The position numbers and the translations under genes are program-made. The notes under the pieces are model-generated. The model had not been told where the DNA came from. It made no database searches and was given only the letters and a program-made list of their open reading frames with translations. Positions 1-11,503 of a stretch of 64,000 nucleotides of DNA are shown here, one piece after another. The first letter of the stretch is position 1. Each line of letters opens with the position of its first letter. Origin of the DNA: Malaya genurostris (Eukaryota > Arthropoda > Insecta > Diptera > Culicidae); contig NC_080571.1 of NCBI RefSeq assembly GCF_030247185.1, forward strand, positions 229,727,666 through 229,791,665, given 5' to 3'.

Positions 1-1216
1 TACATACAATAGTTTCTAAGTACCAAAAAGACTGTGAACAGCATTATTTTTCATGACATTTTGCCTCGGACCAATTTCAGCACGGTTCGTTTTTGGCAAC
101 ATAATCGTTCGAATATGACATATTGGAAAGATGGCAGTACTTCCGAATTCTGAACAATTTCATAATTATATTGATTTAAACTGCTTACAGCAATAAATGC
201 TGGAAGAACAAAACACCCATATACCATTTGAATCAGTTCGTCGAGATCAGCAAATGCGTATGTGACAAATAATTTCACTCAATTTTTTACCTTATTTTCG
301 AAGATGACTCAACCGTTTTCTACAAACTCAGATTCATATGAAAATTCGTATGCTCCTAAACAAGGTTCCTGAATTATGTTTGGATCCGACTTCTGGTTCC
401 GGAACTACAGGATGATATGTGAAACGAAATTAAAATTGTGTAACTTATTTTCCTCGTAGATGGCTGAACCGATCTAAGATTTGCTGATTTGAATAGTCGA
501 CAACCAAATAAACTTATTTCAGTTTTAGTGGTATTCAGTTTTCGATTCGGAAGGCACCCAACAATTTAACTCGTACTACGATTTCTCAAAGATGTCTATA
601 CTGATTTTTAAACATATTGAAACAAATGTAAACTAATCAGGTGAATTTGTCTGACTTCGGCTACACCGATTTTCGAATTCCGGCTCCAGTATCGAATCGT
701 TTCTCAAAGCTCAATCGTTTTCTCAAATAAAGCCAAATCGAATTTCAGAAAAAAATTCAAATTAAAATAAACTTATAGTCCCACACAAAATTAATTAATT
801 TAATTCAATGCTGACTTCCGATTCTGGAATTACAGGAGGATGAATTTTTAAAATTCAAACCGATATAGAAGATGATAATCCCGAAAAGCTTGAAAGTTGG
901 ACTCAAAACTATTGCAATTTATTCGTCATATGACCATACGAATCGGTTTGTTTTATGCTGGTTCCTGAATACCGGCTCTGGAAGTACCTTAAATTACCGT
1001 AAATTCTAAAGTGGAACTCACTTCGACATATCATGAAAAGTTTAATCGATTGTAACCTTTTTAGATAGAGTAATAAGTGATTAAAATGTCAAATTGCAGC
1101 TTAAAACGACGGTCATTAAAATAATGTCTTGAAAACCGAAGAATATTCATGAAAAAAACACATGCGGATTGATAAAAAAGGTATCATCTCACTGATAGGT
1201 GGATTAAGCACGTTTT
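1..1216 (+). repeat. R1 dispersed repeat copy, cut by window edge
   Basis: This is the 3' part of a copy of the repeat called R1 here. Forward R1 copies begin with a CTTTCTC hairpin and end with a CACCTAGTGG-type hairpin followed by GGATTAA. Here the end is the GATAGGTGGATTAAGC stretch near 1195-1212. Positions 1-130 match, in reverse complement, the stretch at about 43970-44090, which places the window start inside a longer R1 subtype. Several TTCCGGAA-type blocks are visible. No gene is seen; short open frames here are chance. Confidence 0.6.
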
Positions 1217-2917
1217 TACTATGTATTCAATATACTGATATATGTTATTTCTGTTATTAACTTTGTAATATTAACGGCATCACATGCCCTTAAACCATAA
1301 CCATGTGCGAAGAGTTTTTCTAACAAGAATCTAAAGCCAAGCGAAATCCAAAAATAACTCTTTAGCTATCAGTTTTAGGGCAAACTGTTCGTCGACGTTC
1401 TGTATCACATGGAATGAATAGCCAAATTGCTCTTCAAGGCAATTAAAATCAAACGGCTTAAGGGGTTACACCACTGTAGAAAAAAAGAGAAGGACTTCTT
1501 TGGGGAATTATTTTGGGATCCAAAAAATGGAATAATCCGAATTTTATATAAAGCACTTTTTAATATGTATATTTAAATACAAAAAAATGATCAGTTTTAA
1601 AAATTGAAAAACAAAATGGCGGCTTGGCGGCATTTCCACGAAAGTGCTGCATTTTTGACGGCCGAAAACATAAGTCAAGTAAATCTTGACCAATCGAATC
1701 AAAAACTTTACAGAATATTCTCGATAATTATCTCGACAGAGGTACGTAGGATTTTTGTTAATTATTTGATTTTCTGTAAAATGGCAGCCCTCTGAATCGC
1801 ATTTTTTCGTCACAAAATTTTTCATACAAAAATATTCACAATTTTCAAAAACCCCTACGTACCTCTGTGGACTGCAACGAACTCCATTGAGACGAACCCG
1901 TCGCACGGAATTCTTTCGACTGACAGCTCACCGCACCCAATATGGACAAAACAACCCACTGAATGTATGTTGACGCGTAATTAATTATGTTTATGATAAT
2001 TTTTATTTTAATGCGTCTTAAAATGTATTTAAATTAATAATTAGTACGTAAGAGTCTGTGCGATGTGATTTATCGAAGACCAAATACAAAAACAAAGATG
2101 AAATTGTTCTGAAGACAGCTTAATAATTTCTTGGAGAAGTGAACATTTCTACGAAGCAGACATGATGAGCAGAATGTTGATCCACTGTTTTTTTTTCGTG
2201 CGAGCTCGTGGATAATTGAGTATACCTAGCAAGCAGTAGTCAAATAAAGTCACACCGCATCTGCGACATTTTTAAGTTTTACGGCCAACTGTACTCGAAA
2301 ATTAATTTGCTCAGCTGACCACCTTGAATGAAACTAGAAGCATCAAGCTTCCAAGCATGGTTGAGGGTGCTTCAGAACATTCTTGTTCACGGCTAATGCA
2401 ACAGGTGGCGCTCACGATTTACCGACCATGCTCCATGCCGCCGGCGTGTCCAAACTAGAGCACCTATTGAGCTATCCAACCACAACAAGCCACTCACTCA
2501 CTCAGCCGAGGTGTTTGCTTTGAAATGCGTTTAGCTGTGCTATGCTGCTGCGGAACGGCAAATTTTTTGTCGAGTGTTCAGTTTTTGCCCACGGCAACAA
2601 CTCGAGGTGTTCAGGCAGGTTAAGCCCTAGCACTTCCGTCATTCACTTTGGATTCACAGCAAATGCTCGGACTGGGGAATCTTCAAAGCTTCACAAAACC
2701 TAACTTGTCATACATGAGACTTTGAATAGTTAAAATGCTTCCAGTTTGAATAGTTTTGGAAATTTGATTAAAAATTAAACAGTAATATTTATTGTGTTCT
2801 GATGAGAAACAATGAGAGACAGAAAAATGTGATGTTTGTGAATTTATTACCTTTCATGACCAATATCAATATAATTAAAATCGTCCGACACTGTCGGGCA
2901 CAGCTACAGTAAAATAT
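1217..2917. other. Gene-free stretch with one small inverted repeat
   Basis: No coding feature is supported. A 22-bp imperfect inverted repeat (1736-1757 with 1846-1868, core ACAGAGGTACGTAGG) encloses about 90 bp and could be a small MITE or hairpin. Positions 2280-2660 are noticeably richer in GC than the surroundings and do not resemble the repeats elsewhere in the window, so they may be unique host sequence, but no exon is recognisable. Confidence 0.4.
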
Positions 2918-3930
2918 TTTTTTTAACCAACCTAGTGGTGCAATGATGCCTGTCTCCTATTACTTATATTTTTAAAAATGTCACTAAAAGATTCTGTCAA
3001 GTTATTTTTGTTTCAAGCTGGAATGAAATTAGAAACTTTCTTTGGGTATAAACTAACATAAGCTTATCAACTTTGTAAACAATTATGTCAAGTTCATGAG
3101 ATTTTTTCTGTATTTTGCAATGTCGCCCTAAATGGCAGTTTGTAATTTTAAACATACTTTACCCTATAGTTCCGGAATCGAAAGTCGGATCCGTATAAAA
3201 TTCAACAGAAACATATGAGAATATAGGACATTTAATTTGAACCTAAGTTTGAGAAAATCGGTGAAACCATTTCTAAGAAAAATGAGTGACATTATTATAT
3301 GTATGTATGTATGTATGTATGTGTGAAGCCACCATTAGTTCAAGGCATTTCCAATGTATGCGGATAGACTTACAGTAGATCCGAATTTGATTATCAGATA
3401 GCTTTCATATAACTGCTGTTAAGAAGGCCAAAATGGGTTTTGAGGACCCGGCGCCTTCCAGCAAGAGCATCCGGCCATATAATAAATAATTTCGCTGTAC
3501 CAGCTTAAACCCGCCTGATGGTTTGTTTGTTAGAAGGGTGTGTCTTACTCATTTCAGATCTTCAGGGAGAAACATAAAGCTTCCCCCGCGTGACTCAGGT
3601 TGGCAATCCACTCCATCATTAACTTGTAAGATACCCTGATGCACTCCCTGCCCCTCCCAGTTATCGATATACTTGAGCATAATATAATATAATATAATAT
3701 AATATAATATAATATAATATAATATAATATAATATAATATAATATAATATAATATAATATAATATAATATAATATAATATAAGTGACATACTCACACATA
3801 CATGCACACATACACACACAGACATTCTACAGCCCGATGAACTGTATCAAATGGTATTTGACATTACTAGTTTACTAGTTAATTTTTCAAGTGATTTCAT
3901 AACCCTTCTATATGAGAAAGGCAAAAAGTA
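2918..3930 (-). repeat. R1 copy carrying an insertion with a pentanucleotide tail
   Basis: A reverse R1 copy: it opens with AACCTAGTGGTGCAATGATG and closes with TATATGAGAAAGGCAAAAAG at about 3911-3930. Between about 3295 and 3785 it is interrupted by unrelated, more GC-rich sequence that ends in a long (TATAA)n run. The flanks of the interruption both carry AGTGACAT, which suggests a target-site duplication and a retroelement 3' end with a microsatellite tail. Confidence 0.5.
3679..3782. repeat. (TATAA)n microsatellite, about 20 units
   Basis: An almost perfect pentanucleotide run. It stays open in one reverse frame only because its period gives a recurring YYI/ILYYI pattern, so that frame is not a gene. 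It probably forms the 3' tail of the insertion described around it. Confidence 0.9.
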
Positions 3931-4552
3931 ATAAAAGTATTTAAAAGTAATAAAAGAATCGTAATAATGATTTTGTTAGAATACTAACAAGTGAGCACAA
4001 ATTGAATAAAAGTGAATATCAAGGATGGTAAACAGAAATCGAAGTGAGTTCCGTTTTCGGAATTTTTCTACACCATTATTGGTGCTTTCGGAACCGGAAA
4101 CCGGGGACTAGTAGTTTCAAAGCAGATTCATATATCCACTAACTAACAAGATCGGCTAACTAGATGAATTTACAAGTAAGTTTTATAAAAATTTGCCCAT
4201 CGCTTATGAAAAAATACTCACGAAACTGAAAATTTTGCACTTATCACGCTGTAATACCGGAACCAGTAGTCGGAGCTAGAGAGATTTTTCGGGGACTTTT
4301 ACAATAATTTCAAGTCCTTTCCTTTGCATCTTGGTTTGTGCAAATCGGTTGAGAAATACCCTAGAAAATTGAGTGCGCATTTTGTCATAGATTTGCACAT
4401 ATTACCTTGAACCGAAAGTCGGATTAAGTTGATATTCAATAGCAACCTATGGGACGAACTGAGTCGAATATTAAATTCGGCCATCCAGCCCTCCGTTCAA
4501 AAGTCGGTTTTCAAAGTAACTGCATAGCCTTTCTATATGAGAAAGGCAAAAA
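3931..4552 (-). repeat. R1 fragment, reverse
   Basis: Contains the R1 internal blocks (ATCGAAGTGAGTTCC, CCGGAACCAGTAGTCGG) and finishes with CTATATGAGAAAGGCAAAAA at 4533-4552, the reverse of the R1 start. The CACCTAG end is missing. No gene is seen. Confidence 0.55.
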
Positions 4553-4609
4553 CCTCTTCCTAATTCACATATAGGTGTGCTAATGCCCTTCTATTTCCAT
4601 TTATGAAGT

Positions 4610-5700
4610 CTCATTAAAATATATTTTTTGTCGTGAATACGACTTACTTTACTATGGGGTGCCTTTTCAAAATTTACCCTCTGTGAGAGTGATAAGTTTT
4701 TGATCGTGAATATCTCTTGTTGTATCTAACGAATCAACATAATTTTTGCTACATGTCATCGAAAATATGATCACAATTTTATGATAAAATTTTCAATTGT
4801 GTGACATAATCTCAAATAGTTCAAAATTAAACTTTTCTGAAATGTTTGGTATAAACGAGTATCAAAGAGGATAATTCATAAGGCGCGTTTGCATTTCTCG
4901 TATTTTGAAAGCTCATAGCTCAGTGATCTGTGGAAGTATTTATATAATCTAACTGCCAATAGAATCGAAATTTTTCAACTTAAACGTGTATAGCAAAAGC
5001 ATTGAAGTATTTCAATAGTACACTGTTGAAAAACCTATCTCATTTGACCCATGTCAACACCAGCCAATCAGAACGCGTTCTGAGGGAGAGAAAAAAATAT
5101 CTGCTGCTGTACAACAAATCGTTCGAGAAAAATGTTCCGAAAAGTGGGGAATATCGTAGTGAGTTCCTCAAATCGGTCCTTCTGAATGCTAGAAACGAAT
5201 CCCTACTGCATATTGATAGTTTCTTTCAATAAATTATGCAAATCCGAAATGAAATAATCGACATTAAAATTCTGTATGCGGCTATTTTTATAGCCGTTAG
5301 GACCGCCCATTAGTGAAAAAGCTACAAACGAAATCACGTAAAAGAAAGCTCCCAACAAAATTTGAATCAGTTTGGATTCTATCGCCAATGCGAGCAGATG
5401 TATTTTGTACCGTTTGCAAAGCTAGTTTCGCTTCCGACAAGAGCGACTACGTCACAGCTGCCAGTCATTTGCATTGGTGAAAAAGCAACGGTGGAGAGCA
5501 TTACACGAAATCAGCCGTTCTAATGGCTCTAAAAGTTTTCTAAAGAACTATTAGGATTTCTTGCTCGCAAATCGATGGAAAATATCCTCAGTTTAGTGCA
5601 AATCTAGAACTGTTTGATTTGATTTTTGCACTTTTCGCTGTGTGAAATTCACAGTAATCTAGATCAAGTGAAGCCTTCTTTGTTTTTGCGAAAAATGTGG
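4610..5700 (+). repeat. Second dispersed repeat family (R2), forward copy
   Basis: Begins near GTCGTGAATACGACTTACTT (4631), itself containing a GTCGT/ACGAC hairpin. The same block occurs inverted at about 22920-22965, so this is a family with at least two copies here. The stretch contains small open frames (5002-5232 forward and 5203-5388 reverse) with no recognisable domain. Its right limit is uncertain. Confidence 0.4.
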
Positions 5701-5929
5701 AAAAGGGGAATGCTTGCATAATTCATACAATTGATCAACTGATTGATATTCGGAAGTGTTAAGGAACATGTCAGTTGTTTTCGTATTCACGACATCCAGT
5801 TATGTCTCTGACATTACCTACCCGCCTTTTTGTCGTTAGGATGAAAGTATCAGTAATAATACATTGGAATTTGATCATTAGTTACTTTCTGAAAAAAACG
5901 CATTTTGTTGGTCAGTGCCATTCAAACAA

Positions 5930-6090
5930 ACCTAGGCTAATTAAATTCGGTTCAGCCGAGTTTTGTCACACACACACAGAGACATTTTCCAATCTCGTCG
6001 TGCTGAACCGAATGGTATATAATACTATGGGTCTCCGAGGCTCCATTCGAAAGTCGATTTCTCCAGTAATTATATTACCGTTCTATAAAA
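5930..6090 (-). repeat. Short R1 fragment
   Basis: Reverse R1 terminus: CACACACACAGAGACATTTT, then CTGAACCGAATGGTATATAA, then a degenerate end at about 6090. It abuts the forward R1 copy that starts at 6152. Confidence 0.45.
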
Positions 6091-6151
6091 AAAGGCAAAA
6101 AAGTTTTGCAGTGAAATGGGTTTCAACATTTGACACAATACATATTCTGAA

Positions 6152-6917
6152 CGTATTTGCCTTTCTCATATAGAAAGGTTATGCAATCACTTGAAAAACC
6201 GACTAGTGGAAATTGGCCCGGAGGGCCAAGTGTCATATACCATTCGACTCAGTTCACCGAGCTGAGCAATGTCTGTTTGTCTGTGTGTATGTGTATGTGT
6301 CAAATAATCTCACTAGGTTTTCTCGGAGATGGCTGAACCGATTTTGACAAACTTAGATTCAAATGAAAGGTCTTCCGGTCCCATACGGAATTCCTGAATT
6401 TCATCCGGATCCGACTTCCGGTTCCGGAGTTATAGGGTAAAGTGTGTTCAATATTGTACACCGTCACTTAAACTGGCGGAACAAAAACCGTAAAAATGTT
6501 ATAAACTGTACTCTAAACCGTTATTCCCAATCTTAGGGTCAATTGAAAGGTCTTATGGTCCTACCAAAAATTACTGCATATTTTCGGATGCGACAAACAT
6601 TTAAGTCGTAATTTAGAGTGCGTACTAGTAGAGTTTGTATGTCATGTTAGTTGGTGGCCGTACGAACCGACTTTGATTATACCGGTTCTCGGGTTCCGGT
6701 GCCGGAAGTGCATATAATAGTGAACCCACTTCGTTTTCTTAAGGATGACCTACGCAATCAAAGCACTGTTTTATTCTGTATGTTATACTAGTTAATGCAC
6801 AAACAATCTCTTGGTTTCTTTCAAAAATCGAAGAAAAAAATTTTGAATAGAATACCACAATATTATACATGAGAAAGGCATCATTACACCACTAGGTGGA
6901 TTATAACAGGTTTTTTT
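6152..6917 (+). repeat. R1 copy, forward, both ends present
   Basis: Starts TTTGCCTTTCTCATATAGAA (about 6158) and ends CACCACTAGGTGGATTATAA (about 6887-6906). Internal order: CCCGGAGGGCC block, GT-rich run, then the module containing GAGATGGCTGAACCGATTTT and CCGACTTCCGGTTCCGGA. No open frame of interest. Confidence 0.7.
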
Positions 6918-7344
6918 GTATTAATTTTCAGGTGCTGAGTTTTTATTAGGTTTTCTGTCCGAAAGGGCATGATTCAGGGTATTTACAGTACCTTTCTTTT
7001 TTTTCTGTTCATGAGCAATGACCAAAGGCTTACGTGGTACGAAATTGCACAATTTCAAGCAATATAATCTATAGAATACCTAATACTTAATATAATTATT
7101 ACCTGCAAAATTGATGGAAAAATACTTACTTTCTGTCAAATTAATGATAAAAGATCTTGAAATAAAAAAATACAAAAATGAGGTTATTTTTTTTCCTTTT
7201 GAAGTTATCAAATATTAAATTTGGATCGTGGTCACAGAAATCTTTCACTTTGCTTACAATGAAAAATTCAAATATATTCCTTCAATACTTTTTGATAAAA
7301 CCAGAGCGGCCAAAGGCACACGCGACCCAGGGCTGCTGGCACTC
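6918..7344. other. Gene-free AT-rich stretch
   Basis: No gene, repeat terminus or RNA is recognised. Short open frames run from here into the SINE that follows and are not supported as genes. Confidence 0.4.
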
Positions 7345-7590
7345 CCCTATCTGTATGTATTGTTAGGTCTTACTACCAAGCAAATGAATAGGACGCTGAT
7401 CTTACAAGCCAGTTGTCGTATGTTCGAGCCCCGACCTGGAAGGATTCTTAGTGTCAGTAGGATCCATAGTACTAGTCATGCAATGATTCTGTACACTAAG
7501 AATCGGTTGCGAAGTCTGTTGAAACAGAATGGCCAAATTCCACTAAAGGAATGTAATTCCAAGACTTTGCTTTTTACGTCTTTATGAATA
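7345..7590 (+). repeat. tRNA-related SINE
   Basis: The 5' part is tRNA-like: a D-arm-like GGTCTTACTACCAAGC segment is followed about 70 bp later by TGTTCGAGCCCC, which fits a pol III B box. The 3' part (AACAGAATGGCCAAATTCCA, then AATGTAATTCCAAGACTTTG) matches a second, shorter copy at 9577-9640. That structure fits the culicine tRNA-derived SINEs. It is not a working tRNA because the acceptor arms do not pair. Exact ends were not determined. Confidence 0.55.
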
Positions 7591-8101
7591 TGTGCGCCAG
7601 TTGATGACTATGCTGCATGAGGTTAGCATTTGATGAATGGTTTTCATATCGAAGATGCATATGAGAAAACTAGATTTATAACTTTTAGTTCTAAATATTA
7701 ATTTAAAGAACATTGCTTTTTGTGTTTTCCAAGGATATATACACAGTGTAAACTCCCAAACAAATTAATCGTTTTGAAAATGGGCTCAAACTCAAAATTT
7801 ATGCTACAAAATGTTTGAAATATTTTAGAAATGTGATCGAATTTGGTCTTGGAGTAGAAACATTATGTTCAAAAATGATATCTGTAAACTTTCTTTGAAA
7901 AAACATCGTAAACATTGCCTGTACGACCTTGCTTCGCACCTTGTAGCACGCCGTGAAGCAAAGTTCTCCATTCTCGTACAGTAATATCGAGAGCGAACCT
8001 TTCATTTCATTGCATTGCCATGGATTGATTAGTTCATGTGTTAATTGTTACTGAGAGTACAGGTAATTTACCAAGAAAGGGAACTGATCTGCTCAGTAGA
8101 A
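7591..8101. other. Gene-free stretch with a small coding-like relic
   Basis: On the reverse strand, 7799-8005 reads through 68 codons with balanced composition (starting MKGSLSILLYENGELCF). It looks like a fragment of a real protein exon rather than random AT-rich sequence, but I do not recognise the family. No promoter or splice sites could be assigned. Confidence 0.25.
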
Positions 8102-8103
8102 TA

Positions 8104-9222
8104 AGGAGTGTATTGATAAGTAGTTAGCAACATTCAAACAGTTATTACTCTGAAATGGCATAATTTTTTGCAGCGTGTTTTGCGGTGACATGTTTGTTTA
8201 CATGTCAATAACAGCTGCGCAATCAATAGGTTTCGGTACGGTTTATCGTTTCCATGATGAGTCGAATTGTCCGGAAACGCGAAAGAAAATTCTGCACACT
8301 TGGTGCTCAGAAAGTGGTATCACGTACAACGAAATTGCAAAATGGGTGAAGGTGCACCACACCAGTGTCAAAAATATTATCGAGAAGTTCGGTAAGACTC
8401 TTTCCATGAAGGATTTGCCCCGATCCGGTAGGAAAACGGGTCACAGTCAGCCCGGCCGGGACTCAAAAGTGGTTGAGTACAACAGGAAAAACCCATCGGC
8501 TGCATCCTGATCGACGACGAAACCTACGCCAAGGAAGACTCTCGAGCGCTGCCTGGACCGCAATATTATACGAAATCGGTGTACCAGGACCTGAACGACG
8601 CTGACACCACGGTGGCGATGGAAAAGTTTGGGCAGAAGGTGTTGGTCTAGCAAGCAATTTGTACCTGTGGTTTGCGGTCGTCGATTTTCTTCACGAAGGG
8701 CACAATTAACGCCAAGATGTACGAGGAAGAATGTTTGAAGAAGAGAATGCTGCCACTGTACAGAAAGCATAAGGCTCCTTCTCTCTTCTGGCCGGAATTG
8801 GCTTCAGCCCACTACGCCAACTCCGTTCTACAGTGGTTGTCAAAAAATAATGTTCAATTCGTGGAAAAGTACATCAAACCACCGAACTGCCCGGATCTCC
8901 GGTCAATTGAAAGGTATTGGGCAATTGTCAAGCGGCACTTTCGGAAGGAAGGTACAGTGTCCCAAAACATGCAGGAGTTCAAAAAAACTGGACAGCTGGA
9001 ACCAGGAAAGTCACAAAAGTAACTGTGCAGAATTTAATGAAGAATGTCAAATCCAAAGTGCGAGCGTTTCACAGAAACTAGGATTTTCTTCAATCAATCA
9101 ATTAGTGAAATGCATAAAAATGTAATTTTTTTCACAATATATCGAAAACTGATGTCAAAATATGTTTTTTTCGCTTTTTTATTCAATAATCAATGTTGCT
9201 AACTACTTTTCGATACACTCCT
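8104..9222 (+). mobile_element. ITmD37E (Tc1/mariner) transposon
   Basis: A complete 1,119-bp element. The terminal inverted repeats of about 30 bp begin AGGAGTGTAT and continue with GTAGTTAGCAACAT at both ends with few mismatches. TA duplications lie at 8102-8103 and 9223-9224. The enclosed transposase frame places 37 residues between the second and third catalytic positions, the ITmD37E signature known from mosquitoes. The transposase is broken, so the copy is not autonomous, although its ends look usable in trans. Confidence 0.85.
8175..9094 (+). pseudogene. ITmD37E transposase pseudogene
   Basis: Three frames are needed. The first (8175-8500) carries the helix-turn-helix N-terminal half, including a TWCSESGITYNEIAKWV segment. 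The second (8501 to about 8980) carries LIDDET, the first catalytic Asp, then an in-frame TAG at 8648-8650, then WPELASAHYA and CPDLRSIERYW. The third (about 8980-9094) carries the C-terminal VTVQNLMKNVKSKVRAF. Counting residues gives 37 between the Glu of PELASAH and the Glu of SIERYW. In the family the first of these is normally Asp (PDLASAH), so here D became E at a catalytic position. Two frameshifts, one stop and one active-site change make it inactive. Confidence 0.85.
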
Positions 9223-9747
9223 TATACTCTCACGCATCCAGTTTCTCTCTAATATAGGTCTCCCATTCAGTAATGTCAAGCAAAGTTTTCTTCCGCGGGT
9301 GTTCCTTTGTGCGGGTGTTGATGAAAAATAGGTTTTGAAGCCGATTGGACACTCGCAAATAAACGAAAAAATAATTTTAAAATCAATTAATAGAATTTAA
9401 AAATAATTGCTATTTTATCTTGAATTTTTTTTTCAATGATTGTCTTTTGAAAAAAATAAAAATCGGGATAAAAATTACCCAAAAGTTCTATCCGAAATTT
9501 GCTTTAGTTACTTCAATTATTGAATATTTATGGTACGGATATTTCTGGTTGAGGGTTTGACGTTTTGAATATGCGCGAGCTCTGTTGCAACAGAAAGACC
9601 AAATTCCACAATAACAATGTAATGCTTTGCTTTTTATTCGGCCAATGGTTGTTGTGAAGATATTATCATATTTAACTTTTTCGGTCGCTAGCTTCTTCGT
9701 GCGTTAACTCACAAATTATTTTTTTTTTTCATTTAACGAGTCCTAGA
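9223..9747. other. Gene-free stretch with a SINE tail
   Basis: Positions 9577-9640 repeat the 3' end of the SINE at 7345-7590 (CAACAGAAAGACCAAATTCC, then AATGTAATGCTTTGCTTTTT). Nothing else is recognised. Confidence 0.45.
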
Positions 9748-9890
9748 CTTTATACCCGTCCAAATCAACAGTCTCACGAGATCTATAGAAGAGTCTGATG
9801 AGCCGTTTTCCTTCCGTAAGGTCGGTGAAACATCCATTTCCTACATCCTCACAGTGAACGATGAAGATGGGGCGACCGACTATGTTTGAA
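9748..9890 (+). pseudogene. Coding-like relic, unknown host gene
   Basis: One forward frame reads about 45 codons with protein-like composition, including EESDEPFSFRKVGETS and YILTVNDEDGATDYV, and ends at TGA near 9890. There is no start codon or splice site that I can fix. It lies just upstream of two other host-gene relics, so it may belong to the same duplicated block. Family not recognised. Confidence 0.25.
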
Positions 9891-10364
9891 TAATATGATT
9901 TCCCAACATCCTTTTGTAAGCAACTTTATTAACCAATCAGCAAAAAAATGACATCTGAGGGAGATCTGCCAAGATTCTCGTCAGAATGCAATGTGTGAGA
10001 ATATTTCAACTTTACGTTAAAATGCTACCTCTATATAAGTTGATTGTTTTCCATCGTTATTAAGGGTGTTTTTTTTTCAGAGTTTCACATCTTCCGATAG
10101 AGGTAACTGTCATTATAGTCATATAACCAAATACAAATAATAATACCCCTAGGTCTCATACAAACGAATCGTCAATGTTTGGTTCATCGATTGAACAAGT
10201 TGGCCTAGCCCATACCTCTGTTTCGATGCGAAAGTTTGGAAACATGGAAAAAGATCGTTTCTGGCAACGCTTTATGCTAGTTGCTAAGATGCAAAACAAG
10301 TTTGTTTGTTTATATTTACCGTTGCTGTATTAAATTGCATTAAATTCAAAGTACAAGATATGGA
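9891..10364. other. Gene-free stretch
   Basis: Apart from a T-rich tract ending in CAG near 10080, nothing is recognised. No terminal repeats or coding frames are supported. Confidence 0.35.
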
Positions 10365-10704
10365 TTGTACATGTCGTTTAGTTTAACCGAACGTCTTCCC
10401 ATAGAACCGAATCCACTTGCACTGCGAATTATTGAACAGAAGAGGATTTCTAACGAAACAGTTGAATTGATCCGGAATAGTTTCATGGAACGCCCAGTTT
10501 GGACAAACTCAGCACTCAAGGGAACATTCCAGCTAAGCGATGAAGATGTGCGATATATTTTGCCAGCGATGGGACTGTATTTCAAAAAACGGGCCTTGGC
10601 GTAGAACATGGGTACGATTCGGATACGATCTACGAAAACACTTAGAATCTTGATTCTATCAGTTACTGGGTTTCCGCGTGCGTGCGATAAAATAAAACTT
10701 AAAA
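10365..10704 (+). pseudogene. GTF3C5-like (TFIIIC subunit) pseudogene fragment
   Basis: The translated segment resembles the central part of TFIIIC subunit 5 (tau95/GTF3C5), a subunit of the pol III factor that binds tRNA promoters. It contains MERPVWTNSALKGTF, then DEDVRYILPAMGLYF, then, after a one-base frame change near 10585, NGPWRRTWVRFGYD and YQLLGFRVRA. The family has a matching order: RPxWxxxAL, LPxxxYYF, GPWRxLWxRFGYDPR, IYQxLDFR. An in-frame TGA interrupts the last block near 10652 and TAA follows at about 10690. Only about 110 codons survive, with no upstream DNA-binding part. It could be a retrocopy or part of a duplicated genomic block. Recognition is from memory of the family, so moderate confidence. 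Confidence 0.55.
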
Positions 10705-10831
10705 GAGTAACAAATGCAACCAAGGCGTGTATTCGTTTTGCTAATAGTCACTCATCTACGCGTGACCCAGACAAATTGATCGCAACCAAACGTCTCAACG
10801 GACTAGACAGTGGACTTAGCCACTTTTAGAC

Positions 10832-11409
10832 TTAGCCATTGGATGTTGCTGCGACCGATTCAGTTGGTCTGCAACGAGGAATGACAACAAATCCGTGGGT
10901 CAGCATAGCAATCGAAACGATTTCCATTGAACTGCTAACCACGGGTAAATGAAGTGCTAATCTACCAAAAATGTACGTCTTGAGATTATTGTAATAGTCA
11001 CTTGTAAAAAAATCAATAGGCACTTGATTCATCGACATGGTTTCAAAGCGGAAGTAGTTATTATTGGAGACAATGGTTTGCTGAACCATTCTGCCCGTTT
11101 TAAGAACATAGTGTCTGATAAACCGTGAATCTGTGCTAGAAAATCAATCATGCATTTGTCGAATCCTATCAAGAATCGCATTTCACTATCTGGTGCTTCA
11201 TTGCAGTTTAGAGTTGCGCTGAGATCACTTGCACCTGTAGAAACATTATTTAACTCATTTGTGCTAAACACCGCTTTTTCCGTTGACTTTGCAATTGTAA
11301 GTGAGGAAGCAGTGCCGCTATGCGACAAAACATCAATGTGTATCTTTACATGATTTTTATAAGATTTCCATTCAACAAATACCAAACAGCTTTTCAGGCT
11401 TTTCACCAT
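10832..11409 (-). pseudogene. Biotin-protein-ligase (HLCS)-like pseudogene fragment
   Basis: Reading the reverse strand from 11409, an N-terminal region of no clear domain runs to GFDKCMIDFLAQIHGLSD. A frame change near 11106 leads into LKTGRMVQQTIVSNNNYFRF, then VPIDFFTSDYYNNLKTY, GRLALHLPVVSSSMEIV, LTHGFVVIPRC and TSNG. The last part resembles the start of the catalytic domain of holocarboxylase synthetase, in which a conserved SSxxxV segment is followed by THGxxVIPRxQ. In the active enzyme the arginine is followed by a glycine-rich biotin-binding segment; here Q and G positions are degraded. It lies tail to tail with the GTF3C5-like relic. Moderate confidence. Confidence 0.5.
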
Positions 11410-11503
11410 TTAGAAGAAGCTAGCTACATCCGTTAGCCTCAGTTCAATTGATGCTATAAGTCCAATCTCGATTCCTTGTTTGTGATTGGATAAACTGCAT
11501 AGA

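Noticed and set aside
1604..1795. Overlapping ORFs on both strands near 1544-1906
   Set aside because: No domain, no promoter, low-complexity AT-rich sequence with a small inverted repeat.
3554..3817. Reverse ORF with YYIIL repeats
   Set aside because: A translation of the (TATAA)n microsatellite.
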